Made by a program: the position numbers and the translations under genes. Below, piece after piece: positions 36,964 to 47,815 of a DNA stretch of 64,000 bases. A model generated the notes under the pieces. It saw only the letters and a list, made by a program, of their open reading frames with translations. It had not been told where the DNA came from and did not search any database. Within the stretch, counting starts at the first letter, position 1. Every line of letters begins with the position of its first letter. This DNA comes from Lucifuga dentata (lineage: Eukaryota; Chordata; Actinopteri; Ophidiiformes; Bythitidae): positions 99,501 to 163,500 of the forward strand of contig VXCM01000265.1 in NCBI GenBank assembly GCA_014773175.1. The letters run 5' to 3'.

Positions 36964-38022
36964 TTAAAAAAGGACATATTATACAGATTCCCATGTTCTT
37001 ATTTTCTATTTCAAAAACTTTGCAATGCTTGGGAGGAGCATGCAAAGAGCCTACAAAGGAACATATCGATGATTTTGCATGTTTGAGCCCAATAAATGCA
37101 ACCCGCATACAAGCTACGTATATTACTGCCAACCATTTTCCAAAACAGCGGTACATTTTAGATCTGTTTTTCCTACCTTTCTGCCATTGATTTCAGTTCA
37201 TTCCAGTATGCTACTAAAAATCAAACAGCAAACACAAAATTTAAATGTTTTGTCAAAGTAACTTTGTTTAACTGGTCAAACATGAAGCTACAGACGAGAA
37301 TGTATGTCTCCGCCAGGGAATATACAGCAGTTCCAAGAGTAGAAGGCTTTTGCCTTGAATTTAAAATGGCTGTGCCATCTACATTCAGACGTATGTCATT
37401 GCGGTTGAGAAAATTTAACCCAACCCACCATCCAACCCACCTGTATTACCTGAATACTTGATTTTGAAAGATTATGGGATTTGGCAAAATAACAAGAAAA
37501 GTAAAATATGGTTTTATGTTTTAAAAAATGGTTGGCAGTAAATTACATGTACATGCCTAGCATTTATTGGGTATGGCCTTTTAATGTGTAAAAAAACTCA
37601 TTATCGTTATCCACTTCTATTCTCCCATGCTGCAGCACCGCTGTGCACACTGAGCGAAAACAGGTCGCTTTAAGTGATTTCTCTTTAAAGCCCCCTCCTG
37701 AAAAGCCTACTCCGTCCTTATTGGTCAGCTGCATCAGGCCAAAGCTGGCCAAATAGTTTCTAGGCTCATAATTTGTGGGTGTGTCTAAACAGATTTGTAG
37801 GCGGGGAAATTCAAATGTGTTACATGCTGATGTCAACATGCTAAACAGGTGAAGGACTAGGTAAAAATGAAACATTCAGGGCAATTCAGGATTGAGAAGT
37901 CTGGTTTACTGGATGTTTTGCAACCCTGAGAATGCTCAACACATACTCCCTTTTTATAGTGTAATGTAACACTATAAAAAGAAAAATTACAAAAATCAAA
38001 CAAACATAATATGTCTCCTTAA
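36964..38022 (+). mobile_element. Family-B TIR element carrying a nested family-A element
   Basis: The left end TTAAAAAAGGACATATTATA and right end CATAATATGTCTCCTTAA are inverted relative to each other (about 15 bp). The B body resumes after the A copy with ACTTCTATTCTCCCATGCTG, CACCGCTGTGCACACTGAGC and ACATGCTGATGTCAACATGC. Without the insert the B element is about 530 bp. It is non-coding. Confidence 0.8.
37053..37584 (+). mobile_element. Family-A TIR element, copy 3, nested in a family-B element
   Basis: The left TIR starts AAAGGAACATATCGATGATT. The right end is degraded (CATTTATTGGGTATGGCCTTTTAA). Both sides continue with family-B sequence, which dates the A insertion after the B insertion. 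Internal blocks CAACCATTTTCCAAAACA and GTCTCCGCCAGGGAATATA are present. Confidence 0.8.
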
Positions 38023-38736
38023 ACCACACGGATCATAAGTTATCAAACTCAAAATACATGAGCTTTTACAGAAAAACCTGAGGCTGGAGTTTGCTTAAAT
38101 CATACATCTGAACTTGAAAACTTTTTTCTGATAACTTTTAACTTTCTAGTTAAAATCAGCCTGTCAAATAATATCCACTATTATGCTGATAAAGCCAACC
38201 ATGACATATATTTGATAGAAAAATAATGCAACAGTAAACGGAAAATTCAAGATGAGGCAAGATTGGAGTGATTAATGTAACAGCCTGTCAGGTGGAGGTT
38301 AGAGGGACAAGCTAATTCCTATTCTAAATGACATGACCTTTTTTGTGAGTCAGCCATATTTACTATAAAAATTATTGGCACGTCTCTGCTGCCGAGCATA
38401 TCACATTTTCCCTTCCTGCTGTCATTCATTTTGGTTGAAAACCATATTTATTTTTGGAATTCAGAGCTCTAAAACTGAAGTATAAGATCAAGAAATGACA
38501 CTGAAGTAAAACAACAGAAGCCAGTAGGTGCTAAATGAGTTTTATTTGCATTATCGTAAGTGTTGCACGGCTTTAACAGCTATCAGATCACATTAGCATA
38601 TTGGTGCAGGTAGATTTCCGTCTGTGACACCCTGTATCAGCAGGGGTGAGAGAAGAGGGGAGCTGTACCTGACAGTGACCTGTCAAGCCAGATAGGACGT
38701 GTTTAATGATAAGCTGTCTGCCTGGATCACACACAT

Positions 38737-38770
38737 GCATGCATGCACGCATGCACACACACACACATGC
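38737..38770 (+). repeat. CATG/CACG/CA repeat tract
   Basis: CATGCATGCATGCACG runs into (CA)n. Confidence 0.85.
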
Positions 38771-39235
38771 ATGTTCCAGAGCCCAATGACATTTCAAAAT
38801 CTCACAAGTTAAATCTTCTGCAAAATAGAACACAAATGATCTGTTTCCGATTCAACATCAATTGTGATTAACTACCTAAGTTGTTAATAATGACTATAAT
38901 AATAAAAAAAAAAACCAACCTACAAATAACATTTTCTAAGTAGCAGGTAAAATAAATCAGTGGCGTATACAGCCGTTTCTGAACCTAAAGTTCGGAACTA
39001 AATTAGCAATTACTTTACCTGGCACTATCTGAAACTAAAAACTGCATGGTGCTGTGAGTTTCTTGTCTGCATTTCCGCCATGATTTAAGTACTGTGAAGA
39101 TTATGGAAATAACATCAAGAGACCTAAAGTATATAGTAACGACTGTGTCAAAAATTTGCTGCCACACACAATGAAAGAAACTAAAATTCCAGTGCCAACA
39201 CTTGCAGAGTTCATGAGTTCCTATACTAAAGGCAC

Positions 39236-39840
39236 TTAAAGGACCATATCAGTTATTTTGCATGTTTAAGCCCAATAAATACTATACAATACACGTCATG
39301 TTACTGACGACCATTTTACATAAAACATAAAACCGTTTTAAGTTTTCCTATTTTGCGAAATCCCCTCCTCTTTCAAAATCGAATGTTCAGATGATACACC
39401 CACTTAAAACTTCAATGTTTTGCCTGCTAACGTTTACGTCTGAATGCAAAAGGGACGGTTGTTTGTAATTCATATTTATTTAATGTAATTAATTAATTGC
39501 TTAATTAATTAATTAATAATTTCATTTAATTTATTCAACTATATTCCTCGGCAGAGACATACTTTCCTCCATACAGGTCTGTGCCGGTTAAATTCGGTAA
39601 CTTCAACAAAAAATAATAATGTTTAGGTCACTGCAGTGGATTAATTATCTTCTCTACAAGTTTATTTTAATAGCATACTGGAATGAAATGAAACAAATGT
39701 TAGTCTGGAAGGTAGAAAAAAGAATTGTAAAATTTACCGCTCCGGTAGTATGTTTTGGAAAATAGTTGTCAGAAACGTAACGTGTATGCAGGTTGTATTT
39801 ATTGTGCTTAAACATGCAAAATCATGGTATGCTCCTTTAA
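39236..39840 (+). mobile_element. Family-A TIR element, copy 4 (near full length, ~605 bp)
   Basis: It begins TTAAAGGACCATATCAGTTA and ends AAATCATGGTATGCTCCTTTAA, with TIRs of about 45 bp. Flanks read CAC|TTAAAGG...CCTTTAA|GTG, so the TTAA may be target duplication or part of the TIR. There is no open frame of note. Confidence 0.85.
39482..39526 (+). repeat. TTAA/ATTA-rich tract inside family-A copy 4
   Basis: Multiple overlapping AATTAATT units form a near-palindromic block not present in the other A copies. Confidence 0.8.
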
Positions 39841-40131
39841 GTGAAACACAATATCCATCCAGCTGATGCTTCTATATCCATATCGAATTGGATAATGCAG
39901 CAAAACTGCTTAGAATTTATTCCATTTTTCAATGCGAATACTTTAAGTCAAAAAATTCCAAGAACCGACTGGGAGAACAGAAACTCAGCTGGTGAGTTTG
40001 TGACAATCTTGTTCCAAAACAATCTCAGCAGGTCAACAACAGGAGCCAAATCTAAGGTAACGACAAGGATGCAATTGCACCATAGAACAAGCCTACCAGG
40101 GTGTACTTGTTCGACTGTAGTAATTGGAGGA

Positions 40132-40132
40132 A

Positions 40133-40165
<33 letters not shown>

Positions 40166-40186
40166 ACACACGCACACACACACACG
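40132..40186 (+). repeat. CA microsatellite
   Basis: About 27 CA units with CT and CG interruptions. The long open frame across it (39841-40314) is an artefact of this repeat. Confidence 0.9.
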
Positions 40187-40566
40187 ACAGGCCCCTAGGC
40201 AGAATCAATATTTGTTGGGATTGCACCTTGTTCCAACAATGTAAGATTTACGGCAGGTGTGGCGGATTTACACTTTGTCTTCGAAGCAACTCATCAGTGC
40301 AACCCAATTACTAACCCCAGACAGACAGCATTAACATGGGCCCCGCCGCTGCTTTATGGCCCCTCAGCCCGTCTCATTCCAGCCTCTTCAGGGGCTGCCA
40401 CCATAACGGATACTACACTTAAAATGTGCTCACAGGAATGAATTCTCGGTCTTTCATTACTCCTACCTTGATTTACTTCATATCATTTCACAGCTATAGA
40501 CAAAGATAACACATTGTAAATTACCCCCATCCTGTCTGCTTGTTTCAGCACTGGGGAAGAGCAGCA

Positions 40567-40593
40567 GAGGGAGGGAGGGAGGGAGGGGGGCAG
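40567..40593 (+). repeat. GGGA tract ending in a G-run
   Basis: Five GGGA units followed by six G bases; G4-prone on the plus strand. Confidence 0.8.
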
Positions 40594-41047
40594 CAAGAGG
40601 GGGCTCAGCTGCTGCTGCCTCAGAGATGCATCTCTGTCGTGGAAAATTGTTATGTCCTTGTCAAACTTCTTTTTGAACTAAGGACATTATAAATGCCCAT
40701 TTTGAAAGATAAAGATCCTCGTTTTGGGAATGTGACAGTTGCTTGCAATAGGTAAGAAACTAGTAAAAATAGTATTACAATAAGAGAAATCATTGCTAAA
40801 AAGTCCTGATTTGGTGAGCAAGTGTCATTTTCAGCCCTCAGGCCATTGGCAGCGAGTTACAAGTTGCAAAGATTCTTCTGGCGACTTCTGTCGCTGCTGT
40901 GTGACTTTGGGAGGATGGTGTCACTGGCTCCTTTCCCCCTTCAACCCACACAGCCACAGGGACACATTTTCTACCAAAAACACACTACAAGCTGTCAATC
41001 ACCACAGACTGGATGAAAAACACCTGTATCATGCGCTTTTATTTGAC

Positions 41048-41073
41048 AAAAAAAAAAAAAAAAAAAAAAAAAA
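41048..41073 (+). repeat. Poly-A tract
   Basis: About 26 A bases without an N. Confidence 0.9.
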
Positions 41074-41309
41074 TCACATTATTTAAAAAACTGACCTCAA
41101 ATTCTTCACTCTTAACTGTATACTCTGATATTTGTCTGTACTCTGATTATGGAAAGATGTGGAGTAAACTGTTTACATGGATTTGTTTTTTCTTTTTAGG
41201 ATTTCATCCTTCTATGAATATATCTATGATTTATTGGCTTCTATACCTGAAACATGTCAGGTGAGGATGCATGCACAGAATGCTTAGCCCATTGTAAGCT
41301 GACGGTGCG

Positions 41310-41575
41310 TTTGCTTGAGTAAATCAATTCAAAAATCACATAATCTAAGTCTATTACTCACCAGATTTTTGCCAATTTCAATGTAATTACGGGCTTTACG
41401 TGATGTTTCAAAAAAAAAAAGTTTTGCCTTAATCCAAGTAAATAAGTTTTAATGTGCATATAAACATACAGAATATGTTGATAAAGGCTGATTTCAGTCT
41501 GATTAGTGTTTACATGTGACTGATTGCCTTAATCAGTTGAGAAGCTGAGTTTTAACGTACATGTACTGTAAATGA
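41310..41575 (+). mobile_element. Family-H TIR element, diverged copy
   Basis: The right end TTTTAACGTACATGTACTGT and the inner TGATTGCCTTAATCAGTTGA parallel the copy at 43.8 kb. The left end is not clear. Confidence 0.45.
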
Positions 41576-42379
41576 TCTGATCATTTTGTCAGCCTTTTCT
41601 TGATTTTTGACAAAAACTATTCAACCATCCAAAAATCTTCAAAGAAACCCAGCCCGTTTATCTTGATGTATCTTGATGTCCTCCTCCTAATGCAAACATT
41701 CTAATAACATGTAATGACTATAAATGTTGCCACTCCATCTGTTCCTCAGCAACATACGTGTGTGTGGTGTCGCTGAGAAAAAACCACTGATGTGGGCTGT
41801 AGGAACCCTCCTCGTCCTCCTGTAATTTCCTCCACCTCCATCCTATTTCAGTGCTTGATAACTAAGAACATTAGTTTTATGCGACTTGCCAAGCTCAAAT
41901 GAAAAGAGAGCTAACTTTAATGACACTGCAATTAATCGGCCCAATAGACAGACAGCTAAAAGAGGAGATATTGACTTCATTAAGGATAATGTATTATGTC
42001 ATTAAGTCAGTAGGGTCACCTTGTGTATCATACAAGCCTGTTAATATATTGGCATTTTCCATGAATAAGATAAATTCAGATGTGAGAGACACAGCTGATT
42101 AGAAAATGTTTCATCCACGGAGGCGGGGCTTTCTGCTGGTGACGGCTGGTGCTGCAGCCTGGGAGACCTCCAGAGGGAAAATACGGGATAATGTGTTACC
42201 AATCACACTTTATCAGAACCCAGATTGATTTGCTAAGGCAATTTAATCATTATTGTTTAATTTATGAAGAGGAACACTTCAGGCGTGAATGTCTTTATAC
42301 AAGAAGCATATCAGCAGCCTCATTCTTTTAGCTTGTTAATGTAGCATTACAGATATAAATAAAAATGTACTTTTAGTTA

Positions 42380-42982
42380 TTAAAGGACCATACTGGTGAT
42401 TTTGCATGTTTAAGCCCAATAAATACCACAGCATTCATGTTATGTTACTGACAACCAATTTCCAAATCATGAACCTGTATTTTAGTTTGCCTGTTATTCT
42501 GCCAAATCCCCAAATTTTTCAAAATCAAATGTTGAGGTGATACATCCACCTTAAAATTCAATGTTTCACCTGCTAACACATATCTCATAAGAAGGGATGG
42601 TTGCTTTTAATTTCTGGGTAAAAGCCGTCTTCTCCCAGTTTATATTGTCTAGCGGAGACATACATTGTCTTCCATGCAGCTCCAATCAGTTGGATCAGTA
42701 AAATAAAGTAACTTTGACAAAAATCTTAGTAGACATCATGTTCGCTGTGATGGATTACTTATCTCAAGCATGTTTCAAGTCTCTATAAGCTAATTTTAAT
42801 AGCATACTGGAATGAACTGAAACTAATGGCTGTCTGGAAAGTAGGAAAAAAAAAATTTCTAAAATTCTACTGCTCCAGTAGTATATTTTGGGAAATGGTT
42901 GTCAGTAGCGTAACGTGGATGCGGGTTGTATATGTATGTATATGGGCTCAAACATGCAAAAATCGCTGGTATTAAACTTTAA
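42380..42982 (+). mobile_element. Family-A TIR element, copy 5 (~603 bp)
   Basis: It begins TTAAAGGACCATACTGGTGA and closes with GGGCTCAAACATGCAAAAAT, then CGCTGGTATTAAACTTTAA. It is colinear with copy 4, including the CAAATCCCC/AAAATCAAATGTT block and the 'GTGATGGATTACTTATCTC' block. Confidence 0.85.
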
Positions 42983-43311
42983 GCTTTGAATGAATGGAAA
43001 TCATTACCAATATTTACATATAACAGTAAATTATGAAGTCATGAAACCCACATAAATGCTCTGTGCTGCTTAATTTTGCAATATAATATATCAACTACGC
43101 TATTAAAATAACAAGCATAAAGATTAGTTTTGTATTTCCAAGTGTTAAAGGCACTGAAACTTTCTATTTATGTCATTTTCTAATGCAGTGACGTTAAATT
43201 GTCTCTCTCTCTCTCTCTCCACTGTAGGTGTCTCTTCTCCCAGAACGTCTCCCTCAGGAGGATTGAGAGGTAGAGGAGTTCCACTGCTCTTTACGGCGAC
43301 CTTGCTAGCCT

Positions 43312-43346
43312 TTTTTTTTTTTTTTTTTNTTTTTTTTTTTTTTTTG
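43312..43346 (+). repeat. Poly-T tract with single N (43329)
   Basis: About 17 T on each side of the N. A CT tract lies at 43201-43219 just upstream. Confidence 0.9.
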
Positions 43347-43811
43347 GGTGGGCTCCCTGTGATTATCGGCAGTTTCTCATCTGGTGGAGGCTCCACTCAT
43401 TTGTCATGATTATTGCTGAATTCTGGCCTGTCATTGGCTGCAAGAGATCAATGGCTTTGGACTCTCCCTCTGTTGTCTGGGCAGGCCAAACAGCCTTTCT
43501 TCACTAAATGAGGCTTTCCCTCCATCCATCCATCCATTCTATCTATCCATACACCCTTCTTTTTTCCTCTCTCTGCTTCCCAGTCAGTTTATCAATATGG
43601 TAGTCCATATATATTTCTTCCAATCACGGCTGGCACAGTGTCTGTTGCAGGCTTTGAAAACACCAGGTTATGGAGTCACGCTTTCTCATTCTTGATTTAC
43701 AAGAGAGCTTTTGCTTTCTCTACTGGATGCACTATGGCTTACTATGAAAGAATCAGATAATGAATCAAACTTGTGACCACATATTAAAGTTCTAACTCTC
43801 CTTATTCATAG

Positions 43812-44152
43812 TTAGTACATTTACATGCACATTATATTCTGATTTTTGTCTGTAGTGCAATTAAGGCAAAAATGCAAAGTAAGCCCTATACAAGGATAGA
43901 ATTAAAAGGATACCATTATTTGCTGAATATACAAAATGTGTTTAATCGGCTTGCAAGAGGAAGTATACTCGGTGAAGAAATTCATGCTTATGCCAAATGT
44001 AAGACTACATCATCTAAGCCTGTACACCAACATCAGTTTATGATGATTTAAATCTGATTATAGTGTTTATATGATGTTTGAAAAAAACAAAAGTGACTTA
44101 TTGCTTTAATCGGATTAGAACCAATGCTTTAATATACATGTAAATGTACTAA
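43812..44152 (+). mobile_element. Family-H TIR element (~341 bp)
   Basis: It begins TTAGTACATTTACATGCACA and ends TATACATGTAAATGTACTAAG, an inverted pair of about 25 bp. The interior contains TTTAATCGG-type blocks shared with 41.5 kb. It is non-coding and MITE-like. Confidence 0.75.
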
Positions 44153-44338
44153 GTGGCAGTTAATTTTTAACCAAAAACAGACACTGTGGCAGTTGTTTTC
44201 AGTCTCTTTGGAATTAAATCAGCCAATGTGCCTGAGACGTATGATAAAGCTGTTAATTATGATTTATTCATGTAAAAGTTGTACAAATTAATAAACAGAT
44301 TGAAAAATGAGGCAGTGGAATCCAACATGAATTTTTAA

Positions 44339-44376
44339 TAAAAAAAAAAAAAAAAAANAAAAAAAAAAAAAAAAAG
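44339..44376 (+). repeat. Poly-A tract with single N (44358)
   Basis: About 19 A, N, 17 A. The tract is followed by GAGTACTAGTGACTAC. Confidence 0.9.
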
Positions 44377-44510
44377 AGTACTAGTGACTACAAAACAAAG
44401 TTTGATGTCAATTTAGTTGCACTTTTAAAACAGAAAAAAGCAATCAAATGAGTGAAAATTTCTCAATTTCTTATATGATTGGCCAAAGATTTCTATTTAT
44501 TAAATGAAGA

Positions 44511-44541
44511 AAAAAAAAAAAAAAANAAAAAAAAAAAAAAA
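44511..44541 (+). repeat. Poly-A tract with single N (44526)
   Basis: About 15 A, N, 15 A, only 168 bases from the previous N, so a very short contig lies between the two joins. Confidence 0.9.
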
Positions 44542-45653
44542 CATTAAAAAAACACTCTTGAATAAACTGGATGCTATGTGAATCCTACCTTATGGAGCTA
44601 GATATTCTAAATAAATTACCACTGACAAACACTACATGCAGTAAAACCTAACTTGGTCTGTTTCTTATGCCATAACTCGACTCCAAAGATCTCATGGATG
44701 CCGCCTGCTGTTAGTAATAATTTAAAAACTCCTTGGAAGATTTTTAACCACTACAAACAAGATGAATCTCTAATCTCCTCATTAAAATCCATACACAGTC
44801 TCTCAATCAATTGCTCCTTCTTTATGCTGCACAGGCCTGACATAAAGTATAAAGTTCACGAGCGAACATATCATTATATCATGATATGTAATGATAAGTT
44901 CTCGGAATAACTCATTTTTGATTATGTGAGTCAGTGGTTAGTGGCCCTTTAAATATCACAGTTTATATTTGTAGAAAATGAGAGTGCAATTTAATGTTCA
45001 AAGAAGCTACAGAGAACTTTAATTATGTGCTCTTAATGAGGAATAAATTATGGCAAGACTAATTGCTTATGAATGTGAAGACACAGATCATGGCTTCTGA
45101 CATATCACACTGCAGCTACATCCTGTACTTTCACTATGCCTTTTCAGATTCTGCATACTGTTTTGTTGCCTATTCTTTTTAAGACTTATAATATACAGCA
45201 CCAATACATGTAGAAATAAATGCACATCATGAAAATGCAGAATCTGAAAACATATTAAAACCATGATATAACATGCTGCATCAATTACCATATATACTCG
45301 ACTATAAGCCAAGTTTTTTTTAACCAAATTTCACAACGCAAATTGGGGGGTCGGCTTACAGTTGAGTAATTCAAATCAGATCGAAATTTCCAGGCGTGGA
45401 AATACTACCAATTACCACTGCCTATGGAAAATAGTTTAAATCAAACCTTAGAATGAGATATTTTCTGACAAAACATCTTATTAAGCATATTTTGCAGAGG
45501 CCAGTAAGCGCTAACGTAATCAAATCAGCTGCTGAAATAAAGATATGTTTACCGGTACCGTTTTGTGAGAGCCATTTCTTGGTTACTTTTCAAATGTTTA
45601 AACTATTTAATTTGGGAAAAGTGAAATCAAATAAGTTATTATGTTTTAATATA

Positions 45654-45776
45654 CTGATTGATCCGAGCCGGCTCCGTGAAGTGCCGCTATGATCCGGAGG
45701 AACGGAGCAGCGGTNCTGATTGATCCGAGCCGGCTCCGTGAAGTGCCGCTATGATCCGGAGGAACGGAGCAGCGGT
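45654..45776 (+). other. Exact 61-bp duplication around a single N (assembly join)
   Basis: 45654-45714 and 45716-45776 are identical, with an N at 45715. The unit is GC-richer than its surroundings and belongs to the TIR element at 45287-46564. Confidence 0.9.
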
Positions 45777-45934
45777 GTAGTTATTTACCTCACCTCACGT
45801 CATGTTTTGTTGTTTTGATTGTGATAATAAATAATCAATGAAAAGAACAAGAGCACGATGTTATCATTCTGGTGTGCGTCAGGAAGAGAAGCCCCGTTAA
45901 AGCGGTGAAGTTTTAAAACAGCCGCCACAACCAG

Positions 45935-46141
45935 TACGTGGATTATTTTCAGAAAATCAGAGGAATACTACGACAATTCTCAAGAAAACAGGTACTTTGC
46001 TAAACTAATACATTGATGGAACAACATCAGAGGATCGGCTGAGGGAATTCCAAAACTCTGTATGGAGGAATGTCCAGCACATAGACAAGCCCGCATCGAC
46101 TCAGGTAATTACTGAAAACATGTAATGGGTGAGATTCTTAC

Positions 46142-46176
<35 letters not shown>

Positions 46177-46455
46177 CCATAATTACACAGCTAAATATGA
46201 TAAATAAGCGCCGTAATAATTAAAGCTCATTTGTAAAGCTTTGCTTACCTTCATCAATGCATCGTTGGCGATTCAGGAGAGGAAGAGGAGTCTGAAAAAC
46301 TTAATGTCAGCTAATGTTAGTTATGTAATCAGCTGTTTACCGGTACCGGTAGCCTACGTGGATTATTTTCAGAAAATCACAGGAATTCTATGACAGTACC
46401 CAGGAAAAAAAAAAAAGGTAGGCTAATTTGCTAAACAAACAAATTGATGGAGCAA
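45935..46455 (+). repeat. Internal direct repeat within the 45.3-kb TIR element
   Basis: Units of roughly 100 bp start at 45935 and 46355. The first 25 bases are identical, then the copies diverge, with shared AGGAAT, TATGACA/TACGACA, TTTGCTAAAC and ATTGATGGA blocks. They are separated by a poly-A tract (46147-46173). This may be ancient subterminal duplication. Confidence 0.65.
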
Positions 46456-46853
46456 CTTTCGGGGGTCGGCTTATATACGGGTTTCTGTAAAAAGCTAAAT
46501 TTGCAGGTCAAAATTGGGGGGTCGGCTTATAGTCAAGATCGGCTTATAGTCGAGTATATACGGTATATCTATCGCAAAGGGCCTACAAAGCTATCGCCCC
46601 AGTGTGAAAAGCCATCAAGCATAAATCCATGTCAGAAATCAACACATGGGTCTCTCAGCTTCTCCTCATGGGTCACAGAATTAAAGCGCCTTTCACACAA
46701 GGTCAAGCCTGAGCAGACAAGCCTTATTAAATATATTCCATCAGTTCATGTAAATGGCAAGAGATGATCCACTACAGTAATTATCAGCCTGCCTTTGTGG
46801 CAATCCCATCAATGGGCTCAGGATAATATAAAACCACATTTATGGTATATGTA

Positions 46854-47815
46854 TTAGGGACAGACAATATAGCCTTAAAATAATAAAATAAAATAATAAA
46901 ACAGTAGCTCAAGGTATTTTGAGAAAACAATATTCAAGATGATATGAACAGTGTATCACTGAATAATGTTGTACTGGTGATTACAGACAGAAACAACACC
47001 AACTGTAACAACATGAGTACAAATTAATGTGTAGAAGTAGTAGGCACAGCAGAGTGTTTCCTTTTTGTAAAAGTATAAATAATAAATCTTGTAACATTTC
47101 GGGTATCCAACTATAACTCATATTAACTTGACCTGCTAAGTTTAAAACATGAATACTTTCACAAAATAAAATGACTGATGATGGTTTAAGAGCTGATCTT
47201 TGGCAGGTTATGATATTTCCTCTAGTGCTAAATAGCCTCTATGATGCCTCTTTGATGCAAAGAAGGCAACAGAAGTAAGCATATAGCGGCTAGGCTAACA
47301 CTGTTTATACATCTTTTACGCTGTTTATACTCCTTTTAACAGAAAAAAGCAAACAGTATGGTGAAATTAGCCATATCTTTTAAACTGTGTTTATATATGA
47401 CTATAATTTCACCATACCATTTGCTTTTTTCTGTTAAAAGGACTAGCTAACTACCAGCTAACGCTTCAGCTACGCTTGACTGAGTCCGCATCATTGGTCT
47501 GCTTGGCTCGCCTCCTCACGCGACGAGTGACTTCCTTGGTTTTCACCCAGGTGTTTCTGCTTCAGGTGGTGAAACAATTTTGTTGTGTTTCCACCTTTGC
47601 CAATTAGCCAGTTAGCTTTGTAGCGGAACCATGTCTGAACAACAGAGGTAGCTTTCTTTTTAGAAAGACTAACTTGTCAGGCGATGGCAGTTTCGGGTTT
47701 TGTTTCTTCGTGTGCGTGATGTGAAGATTCATCAACACATCATCATGCAGCATCGTTAAAATCATGATATGAGAAATTATTATCATATACAAAATTGTAC
47801 CGGTATCATAAATGG
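46854..47815 (-). mobile_element. Family-D TIR element, second copy in reverse orientation (~960 bp)
   Basis: It starts TTAGGGACAGACAATATAGC, then AGTAGCTCAAGGTATTTTGA, the complement of the 7.1-kb end. Near its other end are CACCCAGGTGTTTCTGCTTC and AAAATCATGATATGAGAAAT. The terminal bases near 47815 are degraded. It holds a long imperfect hairpin (47332-47441). Confidence 0.65.
47332..47441. repeat. Inverted repeat: 37-bp arms, 36-bp loop
   Basis: Arms at 47332-47368 and 47405-47441 are complementary at 35 of 37 positions; the mismatches are two adjacent bases. The loop is AT-rich. It lies inside the reverse family-D element, so it is probably a transposon-internal palindrome. As RNA it would fold into a long hairpin. 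Confidence 0.85.

Larger units (their letters stand above)
45287..46564 (+). mobile_element. TIR element with 'TATATACTCGACTATAAGCC' termini (~1.28 kb)
   Basis: The left end ACCATATATACTCGACTATA and the right-end complement ACCGTATATACTCGACTATA match at 24 of 26 bases when extended. GGGGGGTCGGCTTA(C/T)AG lies just inside each end. The body has a direct repeat starting TACGTGGATTATTTTCAGAA at 45935 and again at 46355. Similar ends occur on widespread vertebrate non-autonomous DNA elements, from memory. A 61-bp block inside (45654-45776) is duplicated around an N, probably by the assembler. Confidence 0.75.

Noticed and set aside
39841..40314. 157-codon plus-strand open frame
   Set aside because: Its length comes from a CA repeat read as alternating His-Thr. 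No protein family is visible.
43145..43396. Minus-strand frame with a Lys-rich centre and Pro/Glu-rich flanks
   Set aside because: The Lys run is the poly-T tract with an N. The remainder is short, and no splice partners or homologue are recognised.
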